A stretch of DNA of 64,000 nt, taken from assembly GCA_019638775.1 (NCBI GenBank), contig JAHBTD010000002.1, forward strand, positions 1,054,001 to 1,118,000, written 5' to 3'. The stretch comes from Fimbriimonadaceae bacterium (GTDB lineage: Bacteria; Armatimonadota; Fimbriimonadia; Fimbriimonadales; Fimbriimonadaceae). Position 1 is the stretch's first letter, and the number at the start of each line of letters is the position of its first letter. The notes below the pieces were generated by a model. The model did no database searches, was not told where the DNA came from, and worked only from the letters and a program-made list of their open reading frames with translations. The position numbers were made by a program, and so were the translations under genes. Positions 45,579 through 53,562 of this stretch are shown here, piece after piece.

Positions 45579-46073
45579 TCATCTGTAGTTGATAAAATCC
45601 ACGGGATAAGACAGGTCCAATCCTTTCACGAACTGAATCACCTTTTGTAGGTCATCCTTACTCTTTGCGCTTACACGAACCTGATCGCCCTGAATCTGCG
45701 CGTTGACTTTGAGCCCTTTATCCTTAATCTGCTTGATAAGCGGCTTGGCCTGATCTTGAGCAATGCCGACTTTGAACGTAATCGTTTGCTTCACTGATAT
45801 CCCTGCACCCGGCTCCAACTTCCCGTCTTCCACCGACCGTAAATCGATTCCACGCTTAACAAGCTTTGAAATCAAGATATCTTTTAGCTGGCCCATGCGG
45901 AATTCATCTTCGGCAAGAAGATGAATATCATTATTCTTCTCTAGCTCAATGCTCGCGATGCTGCCTTTGAAGTCATAGCGGTTCGCCAGTTCGCGCTGGG
46001 CTTGGTCCACCGCGTTCTTGACCTCCATGCTATCTACCTGTGAAACGATATCAAACGAAAACTCACTTGCCAT
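45579..46073 (-). CDS. yajQ: YajQ family nucleotide-binding protein
   Basis: The 164-residue protein starts at 46073 (MASEFSFDIVSQVD; GGAAAGAAGA upstream) and has the two ferredoxin-like halves of YajQ: VKNAVDQAQRELANRYDFKGS and the later GAGISVKQTITFKVGIAQ...KAQIQGDQVRV block, ending PVDFINYR. YajQ binds RNA/nucleotides, and a Xanthomonas homologue binds cyclic di-GMP. It overlaps the exported-protein gene upstream by 11 bases and closes the long minus-strand run. Confidence 0.95.
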   Translation of the reverse strand: MASEFSFDIVSQVDSMEVKNAVDQAQRELANRYDFKGSIASIELEKNNDIHLLAEDEFRMGQLKDILISKLVKRGIDLRSVEDGKLEPGAGISVKQTITFKVGIAQDQAKPLIKQIKDKGLKVNAQIQGDQVRVSAKSKDDLQKVIQFVKGLDLSYPVDFINYR

Positions 46074-46521
46074 TCTTCTTTCCTGCCTCCCTCGTATAAA
46101 CCCATTTGGTCGTCTTGACTTCGTCCTCAAGAGTCGCCGTCAACGTCTTGCCATCCTTGCTGATGACAAGCTCCGTTATACCGGGTGTGCTCTGCTTAAC
46201 CCCGTTCGCCTCGGTCGCCGTGAGGATGAGCTTCGACTGCTTCTTGTCCTTGTCGTCATGCTTCTCCCAAGTCCCCGACATCGTCATCGCCTTCCCGTTC
46301 TGGTTGAAGACGACCGCTTGGAATGTCTTGTCTTTTCGCAGCAACAAACTCAGGGTTGTCCTTTGTGCCGCAGTCTTGTAAGTTCGGACCGTCTGCAAGC
46401 TTCGCGCATCCGTCTTCTTGGCGTCAATGACGATCTTCCCCGCCCATTCACCAAGAAATGCCTGCCCGACCATCGTGGCGCAAGAGCACATCAAAGCCAG
46501 GATGAGGAGAATCCGTCGCAT
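46063..46521 (-). CDS. Hypothetical exported protein
   Basis: The 152-residue protein begins with a signal peptide (MRRILLILALMCSCATMVGQ). The body looks like a small lipocalin-like beta-barrel of repeated strands: FLGEWAGKIVI, LSLLLRKDKTFQAVVF, MTMSGTWEKHD, SKLILTATEANG, ELVISKDGKTLTATL. The GxW at the start of strand one is typical of such folds. The specific ligand is unknown. Its stop overlaps the yajQ start by 11 bases, and GT2 ends 16 bases upstream. Confidence 0.8.
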   Translation of the reverse strand: MRRILLILALMCSCATMVGQAFLGEWAGKIVIDAKKTDARSLQTVRTYKTAAQRTTLSLLLRKDKTFQAVVFNQNGKAMTMSGTWEKHDDKDKKQSKLILTATEANGVKQSTPGITELVISKDGKTLTATLEDEVKTTKWVYTREAGKKNGK

Positions 46522-46537
46522 TGGCTTGGATTAAACC

Positions 46538-47524
46538 CTAAGTCGCCCCATTCAGGCTGATGGGCAGGAAGGTCTCATCGGCGCCACTGCGATAAGGCGC
46601 GTCTACTCCAGGCCAAAGTTGTCGCAGAGCTAGCTGTTGTGGAAGGTTGCAAACGCCCCACCGTCGAAAAGCTGCACGCCTGTTGGGATGGAATCGCATC
46701 CCTAAGCGAGCCGCTTTCCTTGCCAGACCCATCTGCCCCCAAAGCACATACAGCGCGGCGAGATGGAGTGCACAGGCTCCCAGACCACGGCGTACCACTG
46801 CCCTATCCCAACGCCCATCAATCCATCGGTCCGCCCCCATTAACAGTCCCTGACGAATCCTTATCTCCTCAACTGATGCACTCTCAGCAAGTGAAAAGGA
46901 GTTTGTTGGATGAATTCGCCAGTAGGTCAGTTTCTCAGGAACAAACGCCACTGTGTGATGATTCGAAGCGGCGAGCAATGCCATCCAATCTCCCGAGTAA
47001 CGCAGCCCAGGGTCGAACTTGGCGAACGGCTTTCGGAAGACAACACTCGAAGCCAAGACTCGATTGGATTCGAGAAGCCAGGGAAACAACTCCTGCTCTT
47101 CAGTGATCGGCCAATCCTCATGCTGGTCTCGCTTGCGCTCAAGGGGGTTGGTATTCGGCGCCAGCCATCCGTGTGTGTAACAAAGTGGCGCTCCAGGGTT
47201 CCTGTCCAATGCTTCTAACTGCAAGGCAAGCTTGTTTGGCTCCCAAAAGTCATCTGAATTCAGAATCGCGATCAGGTCGGTTGAGGCAAGCGAAACACCA
47301 CGATTCTGGTTTCCATAGGTTCCTAGGTTGGAATCGTTTTGAAAGAGCTTAATCCGCGCATCGTCAAAGCTCTTCCAGACCTCCATAGAGTCGTCAGTAC
47401 TGCCATCGTCGACGACAATCATCTCCCAATCGGGCATCGTCTGCGCCAATACGGACTCCACGCACTGCGGAATGTAGGGCGCATGGTTGTAGCTCGGGAC
47501 GACGATACTGATTTTTGGCTGCAT
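46538..47524 (-). CDS. Family 2 glycosyltransferase
   Basis: From the ATG at 47524 the 328-residue protein has a GT-A fold: SIVVPSYNHAPYIPQCVESV, the nucleotide-binding VVDDGSTDDS, NQNRGVSLA and the metal-binding ILNSDDFW (DxD-like). After residue 150 come ASSVVFRKPFAKFDPGLRYSGDW and helices usual for this class. It transfers a sugar from a nucleotide donor to an unknown acceptor. A TTG at 47557 that overlaps the redoxin stop is an alternative start. There is no glycan cluster nearby. Confidence 0.9.
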   Translation of the reverse strand: MQPKISIVVPSYNHAPYIPQCVESVLAQTMPDWEMIVVDDGSTDDSMEVWKSFDDARIKLFQNDSNLGTYGNQNRGVSLASTDLIAILNSDDFWEPNKLALQLEALDRNPGAPLCYTHGWLAPNTNPLERKRDQHEDWPITEEQELFPWLLESNRVLASSVVFRKPFAKFDPGLRYSGDWMALLAASNHHTVAFVPEKLTYWRIHPTNSFSLAESASVEEIRIRQGLLMGADRWIDGRWDRAVVRRGLGACALHLAALYVLWGQMGLARKAARLGMRFHPNRRAAFRRWGVCNLPQQLALRQLWPGVDAPYRSGADETFLPISLNGAT

Positions 47525-47553
47525 ACGCTGACCAGCGTAGCTTACTTGCTTCC

Positions 47554-48027
47554 TCAACCAGGTTTGAAGCTTGGCACGTTGTCGGCTTCACTTACGATCT
47601 CTTGGACGGGTACACCAAGTTCCGCTGCGAGGAGCTGAGACATCTCCTCCATATACTTCATGCTCCATGCCTCCGAACAAAGGCGGATGATCCCGTCATT
47701 GCCCGCGAGCACATAGGTTGGGACGGTCTTGCACCCGTACTTCCGGGACACCGCCAAATCCATGTCGATGGCTTGCGGCATCTGAATCCGATTCTCCTGA
47801 CAATAGGCGCTGGTTTCAGCTAAGCCATCTTGGCTCACTCCAACGATCACTGCTTCGGGGTAAGCACGAACCAATCGGTCGTAATATGGCATCGCGAAGC
47901 GGCATGTCGAGCAACCCGTGCGCCAGATGAAAGCGAGAATGGGTTTCCCGCCACGTGCGGCTTGGGAATCGAAGTCACCGAGTACAAAATCGATGAACGG
48001 CTGCCCTACCTCAGGCAAGTTACTCAT
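47554..48027 (-). CDS. Redoxin/peroxiredoxin-like thioredoxin-fold protein
   Basis: The 157-residue protein is a TlpA/AhpC-like redoxin without signal peptide. The active site is WRTGCSTCRFAMPYYDRL with a CxxC (CSTC). VIVGVSQDG, the cis-proline region KTVPTYVLAG and a QAIDMDLAVSRKYG helix complete the fold. Being cytoplasmic it is more likely a peroxide or disulfide reductase than a cytochrome-maturation factor. It overlaps the membrane-protein gene upstream by 8 bases. Confidence 0.87.
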   Translation of the reverse strand: MSNLPEVGQPFIDFVLGDFDSQAARGGKPILAFIWRTGCSTCRFAMPYYDRLVRAYPEAVIVGVSQDGLAETSAYCQENRIQMPQAIDMDLAVSRKYGCKTVPTYVLAGNDGIIRLCSEAWSMKYMEEMSQLLAAELGVPVQEIVSEADNVPSFKPG

Positions 48028-48346
48028 TCACTAAGTATGTCTTAGGTGTCTCTTCGGTTGTTTTGGGAGCGGGTGGCGGCAGGGTGTTGAGCTTCTGCGA
48101 AAGCTCGTCTACGGCAAGAGTCTGAGAGTGAAGCGCTTGCGTCAAACGCTCGACCTGAGCGGCAAGGGCGAGAACCTGGGGATCCTGAGACGAACTGTTT
48201 CGGTTGAGCAACTCAGCCATCTTTTGCTGATGCTTGGTAAGGATGTACACGATCGGGATCATAAACATCACGAAGCCCAAGACAAGGCCCAAGATCTCGT
48301 CACCCTGGAGATCAAAGGCGAACAGGTCCACCAGTTGATGTGTCAT
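48020..48346 (-). CDS. Small membrane/coiled-coil protein, copy B
   Basis: The 108-residue protein has one membrane helix at about 16-35 (ILGLVLGFVMFMIPIVYIL) followed directly by TKHQQKMAELLNRN and an amphipathic coiled-coil (VLALAAQVERLTQALHSQTLAVDEL), ending in a proline-rich tail. It is a paralogue of the gene at 48343-48654, sharing IPIV.ILTKHQQKMAEL. The layout recalls PspB (helix then charged coiled-coil), but I cannot claim that identity. It overlaps its paralogue by 4 bases. Confidence 0.8.
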   Translation of the reverse strand: MTHQLVDLFAFDLQGDEILGLVLGFVMFMIPIVYILTKHQQKMAELLNRNSSSQDPQVLALAAQVERLTQALHSQTLAVDELSQKLNTLPPPAPKTTEETPKTYLVNE

Positions 48347-48654
48347 CCCTGGTCACCGTTCTGGTTCTGCACACTGCCCGTTGATCCCGACCCAAGCCGT
48401 CTCTGATTCCCGGCGATTTCGTCGATCATCATCGTTTGCTGATGGACGAGTGTCTTGAGTTCGGCAACTTCCCTTCGCAACATGTCCATTTCAGGACTCC
48501 CTTGTATGTTCCGATTCCCGTGGATCAGTTCAGCCATTTTCTGTTGGTGTTTGGTGAGGATCGCAACGATAGGAATCATGAAGATCACTATCGGAACAGC
48601 AATCGCTGGCAGCATTTCCCACATGGAATCGGCAATGAGAGTATCGATATTCAT
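48343..48654 (-). CDS. Small membrane/coiled-coil protein, copy A
   Basis: From the ATG at 48654 the protein has 103 residues: a membrane helix (AIAVPIVIFMIPIVAIL), then TKHQQKMAELIHGN and a coiled-coil (MLRREVAELKTLVHQQTMMI), with a Gly/Ser/Gln/Asn-rich end. It shares the core sequence with the next gene and overlaps it by ATGA, so the two are made together and may form a hetero-oligomer. A GTG at 48660 is an alternative start. It begins 64 bases after the hisA stop. Confidence 0.78.
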   Translation of the reverse strand: MNIDTLIADSMWEMLPAIAVPIVIFMIPIVAILTKHQQKMAELIHGNRNIQGSPEMDMLRREVAELKTLVHQQTMMIDEIAGNQRRLGSGSTGSVQNQNGDQG

Positions 48655-48718
48655 AAACACCCACGGAATCCGTACATCCGTGAGGTCATTCTACAAAAAA
48701 AGTTGGATCGACATGGGT

Positions 48719-49453
48719 CTACAGGGCCTGGTGTCCGAGTTCTTGTAGGGCATTTGGCAGGTCGATGCGGCCTTCATAGATCGCCTTGCCGACGATAGCG
48801 CCCTCAAGATTGGGCAGTCGCAGGCCGTCTATCGCTCTCAGGTCTTCCACAGAACTCACTCCACCGCTTGCGATCACTTTGCCCGCAACCGTTTCGCAAA
48901 CTCGCTTCAGCATCGAGAGATTCGGCCCTTGCATCGCGCCATCTGTAGCGATATCCGTCACGATAAACCGCGCAACCCCCAAACCATCCAGCTGATGAAG
49001 GAAAGCGTAAAGCTCAATATCCTCGCCTTCCGTCCAACCCGAGACTTTCACGATCCCATCCCGAGCGTCAACACCGGCAATTGCTGCATTTCCAAGCTCG
49101 CCAAACGCATGTTCGACGAATTCTAAGTCTGTTGCGATGCGTGTGCCAAAGATCACGCGGGCAATACCGCTCTTTAGAATTTGCCTTGCGCTCTCAAGCG
49201 AACGAATGCCACCGCCAAGCTCAATCTTTGCCGGAGTCTCTTTAGCGATCCGTTCGACAACCGTTAGATTGACGGGACACCCAGCCTTTGCCCCATCCAA
49301 GTCGACAATATGGATCCATTGCGCCCCGGCGTCAGCAAAGCCCTTGGCCACGGCGACCGGATCGTCGGAATACTCTGTCTTTTGGGCATAGTCGCCTTGG
49401 GTCAGCCGTACGCATTTGCCCTCAAGGATGTCAATTGCCGGGAGGATCAGCAT
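48719..49453 (-). CDS. hisA: HisA, ProFAR isomerase
   Basis: The 244-residue TIM-barrel enzyme begins LILPAIDILEGKCVRLTQGDY with the catalytic first aspartate, has HIVDLDGAKAG, the phosphate-binding ELGGGIRSLE, the second catalytic aspartate region VTDIATDGAMQGPN and ASGGVSSVEDL. It isomerises ProFAR in histidine synthesis, the step before the HisF-HisH synthase. It overlaps hisH by 7 bases. hisF is not in the window. Confidence 0.96.
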   Translation of the reverse strand: MLILPAIDILEGKCVRLTQGDYAQKTEYSDDPVAVAKGFADAGAQWIHIVDLDGAKAGCPVNLTVVERIAKETPAKIELGGGIRSLESARQILKSGIARVIFGTRIATDLEFVEHAFGELGNAAIAGVDARDGIVKVSGWTEGEDIELYAFLHQLDGLGVARFIVTDIATDGAMQGPNLSMLKRVCETVAGKVIASGGVSSVEDLRAIDGLRLPNLEGAIVGKAIYEGRIDLPNALQELGHQAL

Positions 49454-50190
49454 GTGAGAAAGCTCCGCATGAGGTTCAGCCCCGCCTCTCCACTCTTTTC
49501 AGGGTGAAACTGGGTAGCCCAAATATTGCCCTTACGGATAGCCGATGCGAACTGAATACCGTAAGTTGTGCGACCAGCCACGTCGGCGACGTCGGTGCAA
49601 TCGGTGTACAGAGAGTGGACGAAGTAGAACTGGTCAATTTTGGATTTTAGATTTTGGATTTTGGATCGGCATGAAGGTTCTTGATATTGGGTATTGGGTG
49701 ATTCAAATGTCCATGATCGCTGATCGCCAACTGTTAATGGCTCTGAAATATCACCCATTGTTTCGCGTGTATCACTCCCTCTCCCTTCTCCTAATTCATC
49801 GTTCATCGTTCCGCGTTCATCGTTTTCAAACTCAACGTCGTTCCATCCGGTGTGAGGCACTTTGAGCCCCATATCTTTCGGGAAGTACAGTACTTTGCCC
49901 CCGACCAGACCAAGCCCCTTGTGCTCCCCATGCTCCTCGCTGGATTCAAAGAGCAGCTGTTGACCCAAGCAAATGCCGAGCAATGGCTGGCCAGATCGAG
50001 CAAAGGACTGGATATCGTCGGCTACAGAAGTGATGTGCTCCATCGCCGCGCCAAAAGCGCCGACTCCGGGGATGATGAGCTTTGTCGCCCCTTTGAGGGT
50101 GGGCTGCACCGAGCACTCAAAACCAAGGTGGCAAACCGCCCTTTCCACCGAACGGAGGTTTCCCATGCCGTAATCGAGAACGACGATCAT
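49447..50190 (-). CDS. hisH: HisH glutaminase subunit with a 64-residue insert
   Basis: The protein has 247 residues instead of the usual ~200. The class I glutaminase features are intact: GMGNLRSV, the oxyanion strand PGVGAFGAA, the nucleophile C74 in LGICLGQQLLFE and the His/Glu pair in FHPEKS (229-233). Between VPHTGWNDVEF and FYFVHS, residues ~122-185 are an insert rich in N/D/E/S/T, encoded by heptamer-type repeat DNA (49635-49822). In structures this position is a surface loop. HisH feeds ammonia to HisF for imidazole-glycerol phosphate. It overlaps hisB by 4 and hisA by 7 bases. Confidence 0.95.
   Translation of the reverse strand: MIVVLDYGMGNLRSVERAVCHLGFECSVQPTLKGATKLIIPGVGAFGAAMEHITSVADDIQSFARSGQPLLGICLGQQLLFESSEEHGEHKGLGLVGGKVLYFPKDMGLKVPHTGWNDVEFENDERGTMNDELGEGRGSDTRETMGDISEPLTVGDQRSWTFESPNTQYQEPSCRSKIQNLKSKIDQFYFVHSLYTDCTDVADVAGRTTYGIQFASAIRKGNIWATQFHPEKSGEAGLNLMRSFLTC
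49635..49822. repeat. Heptamer-repeat DNA inserted in frame inside hisH
   Basis: Four short arrays in 7-bp register lie in this coding segment: CAATTTT-GGATTTT-AGATTTT (then GGATTTT, GGATCGG) at 49635-49669; GATATTG-GGTATTG at 49683-49696; GATCGCT-GATCGCC at 49715-49728; TTCATCG twice, TTCCGCG, TTCATCG at 49795-49822. GGATTTT is the complement of the AAAATCC units at 35795, and GATCGCT/GATCGCC match 37072-37085. Confidence 0.85.
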
Positions 50191-50792
50191 CCAATCTGGC
50201 CTTTCGTCGAAGGCGCAGCTCTGCGCTCGGTTGGTATAGTTGCATCCCGCAACGCACGCCCGAATCCCTTAAAGATCGCCTCGCAAATATGGTGATCGTT
50301 CTCACCGGCGATCTGTCGAATATGAAGTGTCACGCCTGCGTTTGCCGTGATCGCCCTGAAGAACTCTTTCACACACTCTGTCGAGAGGTCACCAATCTTA
50401 TCGCGAGAAAATCGAACGTCAAAGTCGAGAAAACCACGACCACTAAAATCGATCGCCACAAGCACGAGGGCATCGTCCATCGGCGTGTGATTGCTGGCAT
50501 ACCTCTGAATCCCTTCGGATGCCGCGCTCGCCTCCGAAATCGCCTTACCCATCACAATTCCTACGTCCTCGACAGTGTGGTGGTCATCCACATTGAGGTC
50601 CCCCTCCGCTTTGACACCAAGATCAAGCTGGCCGTGAAACGCAAAGAGCTGTAACATGTGGTCAAAAAAGCCAATGCCGGTGCTGACGTCTTGCCGTGTG
50701 CCCCCGTCGAGATCGAGCACAACTTGCACGCGAGTTTCGTTTGTATCCCTGTCTAACTCGGCATATCGAACGCCGGTCGGCCCCTTGCTCAT
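50187..50792 (-). CDS. hisB: HisB, imidazoleglycerol-phosphate dehydratase
   Basis: From the ATG at 50792 the protein has 201 residues, the normal size of monofunctional HisB. The metal-binding repeats are clear: GIGFFDHMLQLFAFHG, DDHHTVEDVGI, DFDVRFSR, FFRAITANAGVTLHI and NDHHICEAIFKGFGRAL. It dehydrates imidazole-glycerol phosphate using manganese. It is the first gene of hisB-hisH-hisA and lies 84 bases from the diverging marR. The frame is open upstream to 50858, but that adds a non-conserved extension. Confidence 0.96.
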   Translation of the reverse strand: MSKGPTGVRYAELDRDTNETRVQVVLDLDGGTRQDVSTGIGFFDHMLQLFAFHGQLDLGVKAEGDLNVDDHHTVEDVGIVMGKAISEASAASEGIQRYASNHTPMDDALVLVAIDFSGRGFLDFDVRFSRDKIGDLSTECVKEFFRAITANAGVTLHIRQIAGENDHHICEAIFKGFGRALRDATIPTERRAAPSTKGQIG

Positions 50793-50876
50793 ATGCTGAT
50801 TGTACTCGTGTGAACTGTACTTAAGGTTCCTTCGCCGCCAACGGTATATAATGTACATGGCGGTTGGGGAGAAAAT
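50793..50876. promoter_or_regulatory. hisB-marR divergent promoter region
   Basis: A plus-strand TATAAT at 50847-50852 is a good -10 for marR. TGTAC occurs three times (50801, 50816 and 50853, the last within the palindrome ATGTACAT region), which could be regulator half-sites. GGGGAGA before the marR start is a usable ribosome binding site. MarR proteins commonly control a divergent neighbour, so both marR and hisB could be under its control; that is inference. Confidence 0.45.
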
Positions 50877-51365
50877 ATGGCTAATAATCAGACGGTTACT
50901 GCAGCAAGCGACGTCGGCGTTCAGGCGTACGTGCGCCTTGTAAGAGCTGCCGATGCTGTCTTCTCCGAAGTGAGCTCTGGGCTCTCTTCATATCAAATTT
51001 CGCCCACTCAGTTTTCGACTCTAAAGGCGCTCCGGTTTTCCGGTCCGCTTTCGCAGCGAGACATCGGGCGATACATTTTGAAAACGGGCGGCAATGTCAC
51101 CGTGATCGTAGACCAGCTTGAATCGATGGGGTTCGTTTCACGAATTCGAGATTCAGAGGATCGACGCGTGTGTTATGTAAACCTGACGGAGAAGGGGGAG
51201 AAGTTCTTTGATTCGGTTTATCCGACTTACCAAGAGAAGGTTCGTACGGCGATGGGACGCCTTACACCATCGGAACAGGCCGTGCTTGCCGAGCTTCTGG
51301 AGAAGCTGAAAAAGGGCAACGAGGTCCGGTCGGCGGTGGTCAACACTTCAAGGTCCGACAACTGA
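50877..51365 (+). CDS. MarR family transcriptional regulator
   Basis: The 162-residue protein has a MarR winged helix: ISPTQFSTLKALRFSGPLSQRDIGRYI, the recognition helix NVTVIVDQLESMGFV, and the wing RIRDSEDRRVCYVNLTEKGEKFF. Dimerisation helices flank the domain. MarR proteins bind palindromes near their own promoter and release on ligand binding. It diverges from hisB. Its 3' end faces a minus-strand transcript that starts at the c-di-AMP riboswitch. Confidence 0.93.
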   Translation: MANNQTVTAASDVGVQAYVRLVRAADAVFSEVSSGLSSYQISPTQFSTLKALRFSGPLSQRDIGRYILKTGGNVTVIVDQLESMGFVSRIRDSEDRRVCYVNLTEKGEKFFDSVYPTYQEKVRTAMGRLTPSEQAVLAELLEKLKKGNEVRSAVVNTSRSDN

Positions 51366-51663
51366 CGGACTCGGCGGCAATCGAAGACGTTCTTTCGGTT
51401 TGTTTTGCTTGCGAAAGAACAAGGTTCTCAAAATGTTGAGCCCCCTCTGGGCTTGAGGGGGCTTGCTCAACAGGAGGTGCCGAAAGCACCCCAATCCTTC
51501 GTATTGTCAATGGACCGGTTCATCCCGATCTCTGCCTTCTGACCTTAGAAAGACGGGCGCCTTCCAGGCCGCACGGCGATGTCCACATGTTCTTCTTGCC
51601 TTCACTACAGCTTTGTAGTTCCAGCACCGCAACTCATCCTGCTCAACATCAGTCTGAGTCATG
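51366..51663. other. Gap between marR and the riboswitch
   Basis: This 298-base stretch lies 3' of marR and, on the minus strand, directly downstream of the riboswitch. No frame of more than about 50 codons is found on the minus strand. It contains a GGTGC/GCACC hairpin (51477-51491) and the strong hairpin at 51435-51471. It may be a non-coding leader or RNA. Confidence 0.5.
51435..51471. terminator. Strong hairpin between marR and riboswitch transcript
   Basis: GCCCCCTC (51440-51447) pairs with GAGGGGGC (51455-51462); the stem is extended by GTTGA (51435-51439) and TCAAC (51467-51471) across a small bulge. It could end the marR transcript on the plus strand or the riboswitch RNA on the minus strand (where ATTTTG follows). 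No long U-run is present on either side. Confidence 0.55.
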
Positions 51664-51800
51664 GCGACTCTCGCTCGTCTACGGGGTTAGCTGTCGGGTT
51701 CAGGCCAAGAGTTGCCTTTGGAAGGTCCATTCCCTTCCGTTCACCCCAAAGGTTCGGTTCCCCCGCTCCCTCACGAATGAGGGACTAAACGTTGGCATTG
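51664..51800 (-). ncRNA. c-di-AMP (ydaO/yuaA-type) riboswitch
   Basis: Read on the minus strand, the sequence carries the hallmark blocks of the c-di-AMP riboswitch in order: CGTTTAGTCCC, a CCCTC/GAGGG hairpin, GAGCGGGGGAACC, TTTGGGGTGAAC, CAACTCTTGG and GAACCCGACAGCTAACCCCG. The closing P1 stem forms between CGTTTA (51786-51791) and TAGACG (51676-51681). A TACAAT -10-like box at 51812-51817 sits just upstream, fitting a start near 51800. These riboswitches usually switch off cell-wall hydrolase or ion-transport genes; no such gene follows here. Confidence 0.92.
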
Positions 51801-51963
51801 CAGCCTTACATATTGTAGTAGGGTTTTGAGTCGATTTAGTTCCCCAAAACGCGAACTTTATCGAAAAAACCAAACGTTGGGATATTTGGCAGATCAAGAA
51901 GGTCTCGGATCGGTAAAATCGGAAGGTTGCCGGAGCGCTCCGCTCCGCTCTCCAAGGATCGCC

Positions 51964-52851
51964 ATGTCTATTCTCGTCGACAAGAATTCCCGCGTAATCG
52001 TCTGTGGCATGACCGGCCGCGAAGGCAGTTTTCACACCGAACAGATGATCCAGTACGGCACCCAAGTGGTTGCCGGAGTCACCCCCGGTAAGGGTGGAAC
52101 ACAGCACCTTGGCGTTCCTGTTTTCGACTCTGTCGCCGATGCCGTTGCCGCAACGGGCGCAAATGCAGGTCTTATCTTTGTTCCGCCTCCATTCGCTGCC
52201 GATTCGGTACTGGAGTGCGAAGCGGCTGGGCTTCCTTTTGTATCCCTAATCACCGAAGGCATCCCCACACAAGACATGGTTCGTGTCACAAATCGACTCA
52301 AAGCGAACGGGACGACAAAGCTTCTCGGCGGCAACTGCGCAGGCATCATCACCCCCGGCGAATGCAAGATGGGCATCATGCCTGGACATATCTTTAAGCC
52401 AGGCCCGATCGGTTTGGTTAGCCGCAGCGGAACCTTAACTTACGAAATCGTTTGGGAATTGACGCGCGCGGACCTCGGTCAGACAACGTGCGTTGGAATC
52501 GGCGGCGACCCCGTCCCAGGCATGCGCTTCATCGACGTTATGCGATTGTTTGAAGCGGACCCGGCGACGAAGGCCGTCGTCATGGTTGGCGAGATCGGCG
52601 GCTCCGACGAAGAGACCGCTGCTGAGTACATCAAGTCGATGACCAAGCCCGTGGTCTCATTCATCTCTGGGCGGACAGCCCCTCCCGGCAAGCGCATGGG
52701 CCACGCTGGCGCCATCATCTCGGGTGGCAAAGGCACGCCGCAGTCGAAAGTGGATGCCCTGCTCGGCGCGGGCGCAGCTGTTGCCGACAAAACGAGCGAA
52801 GTTCCAGGATTAGTTAAAGAAGCCCTCGATAAACTAAGCATTCGGCTGTAA
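51964..52851 (+). CDS. sucD: Succinyl-CoA synthetase alpha subunit
   Basis: From the ATG at 51964 (AAGGATCGCC before it) the protein has 295 residues: the CoA-binding Rossmann part [18 protein letters not shown] and [10 protein letters not shown], then [32 protein letters not shown] and the phosphorylated histidine in [14 protein letters not shown]. It makes succinyl-CoA/ATP interconversion in the citric acid cycle with SucC, whose gene is not in the window. The lipoprotein triplet follows 9 bases later. The frame is open upstream to 51826 but that part is not conserved. Confidence 0.96.
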   Translation: MSILVDKNSRVIVCGMTGREGSFHTEQMIQYGTQVVAGVTPGKGGTQHLGVPVFDSVADAVAATGANAGLIFVPPPFAADSVLECEAAGLPFVSLITEGIPTQDMVRVTNRLKANGTTKLLGGNCAGIITPGECKMGIMPGHIFKPGPIGLVSRSGTLTYEIVWELTRADLGQTTCVGIGGDPVPGMRFIDVMRLFEADPATKAVVMVGEIGGSDEETAAEYIKSMTKPVVSFISGRTAPPGKRMGHAGAIISGGKGTPQSKVDALLGAGAAVADKTSEVPGLVKEALDKLSIRL

Positions 52852-52860
52852 ACTCTACAT

Positions 52861-53535
52861 ATGTGCAAAGTTCGGATACTACTAGCGCTCCTTGCGCTGG
52901 TTATGGTGATCGGTGGGTGCGGCCAAAAGGAAGAAAAGGCGACGCTGTCGGCAAGCGCCGGTTCAGCTGATTTTCCGGCCGCTGAGTGGCAAGACGTATC
53001 TCACTCGACCTTCTCTATGAAGCTCCCAACAGGTTGGAAAATCCTTGACCTGACTTCAGAAGAGTTTGATTCTATGGTCAAAAGCATGGTCGATTCGAAT
53101 CCAAACTTTAAGTCTGTTGAGCCAACAATCAGACAATTGAAGACTCAAGGCCAGATGAAGATGATGGCTTTTGATGTAAGCACGGCGCACACAGGATTCA
53201 CCGATAACGTAAACGTCATTATCTCTCCCTCCCCAACTCCTATCAAATTTGATGAAATTGCCAAGCGAAATCGAGATACGATGGCGGCGATGCTTGGCAC
53301 CGATGCGGCTCTTGACTATAGCGAGGTGAACTTACCAGCAGGCAAGTTTGCTCGAATCAAGTATTCGATGCCTATGAATACTCCTTCAGGAGGTCAATTC
53401 ATGGTCCAAGGCATGGCATTTGTCACGGCTAAAGACAACAATGAGGTGGTCTTTACCTTTTCAGCCACTGACACATCTGCCAACGCTATGGAAAAGGCAG
53501 CTGACAAAGCAATGACGTCAGTTAAGCTGAAATAG
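52861..53535 (+). CDS. Lipoprotein, PsbP/DcrB-like, copy 1 of 3
   Basis: The 224-residue protein has a lipoprotein signal ending VIGGC (acylated C20). The body carries [19 protein letters not shown], then a helical part, and the ends [18 protein letters not shown] and [29 protein letters not shown]. The 'short helix, [24 protein letters not shown]' scheme is repeated in the two next genes and resembles the PsbP/DcrB fold; the family name is tentative. It starts 9 bases after sucD, likely in the same transcript. Confidence 0.82.
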   Translation: MCKVRILLALLALVMVIGGCGQKEEKATLSASAGSADFPAAEWQDVSHSTFSMKLPTGWKILDLTSEEFDSMVKSMVDSNPNFKSVEPTIRQLKTQGQMKMMAFDVSTAHTGFTDNVNVIISPSPTPIKFDEIAKRNRDTMAAMLGTDAALDYSEVNLPAGKFARIKYSMPMNTPSGGQFMVQGMAFVTAKDNNEVVFTFSATDTSANAMEKAADKAMTSVKLK

Positions 53536-53562
53536 GCCTCATAGAAGCTGTAGAATTCGGTT

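Noticed and set aside
51507-51662. 51-codon minus-strand frame directly after the riboswitch
   Set aside because: It starts at the riboswitch edge, but the product is arginine-rich with no recognisable motif and no clear ribosome binding site; I would not call it the regulated gene without expression data.
51700-52107. 135-codon minus-strand frame covering the riboswitch
   Set aside because: It overlaps the conserved riboswitch and the start of sucD; a chance frame.
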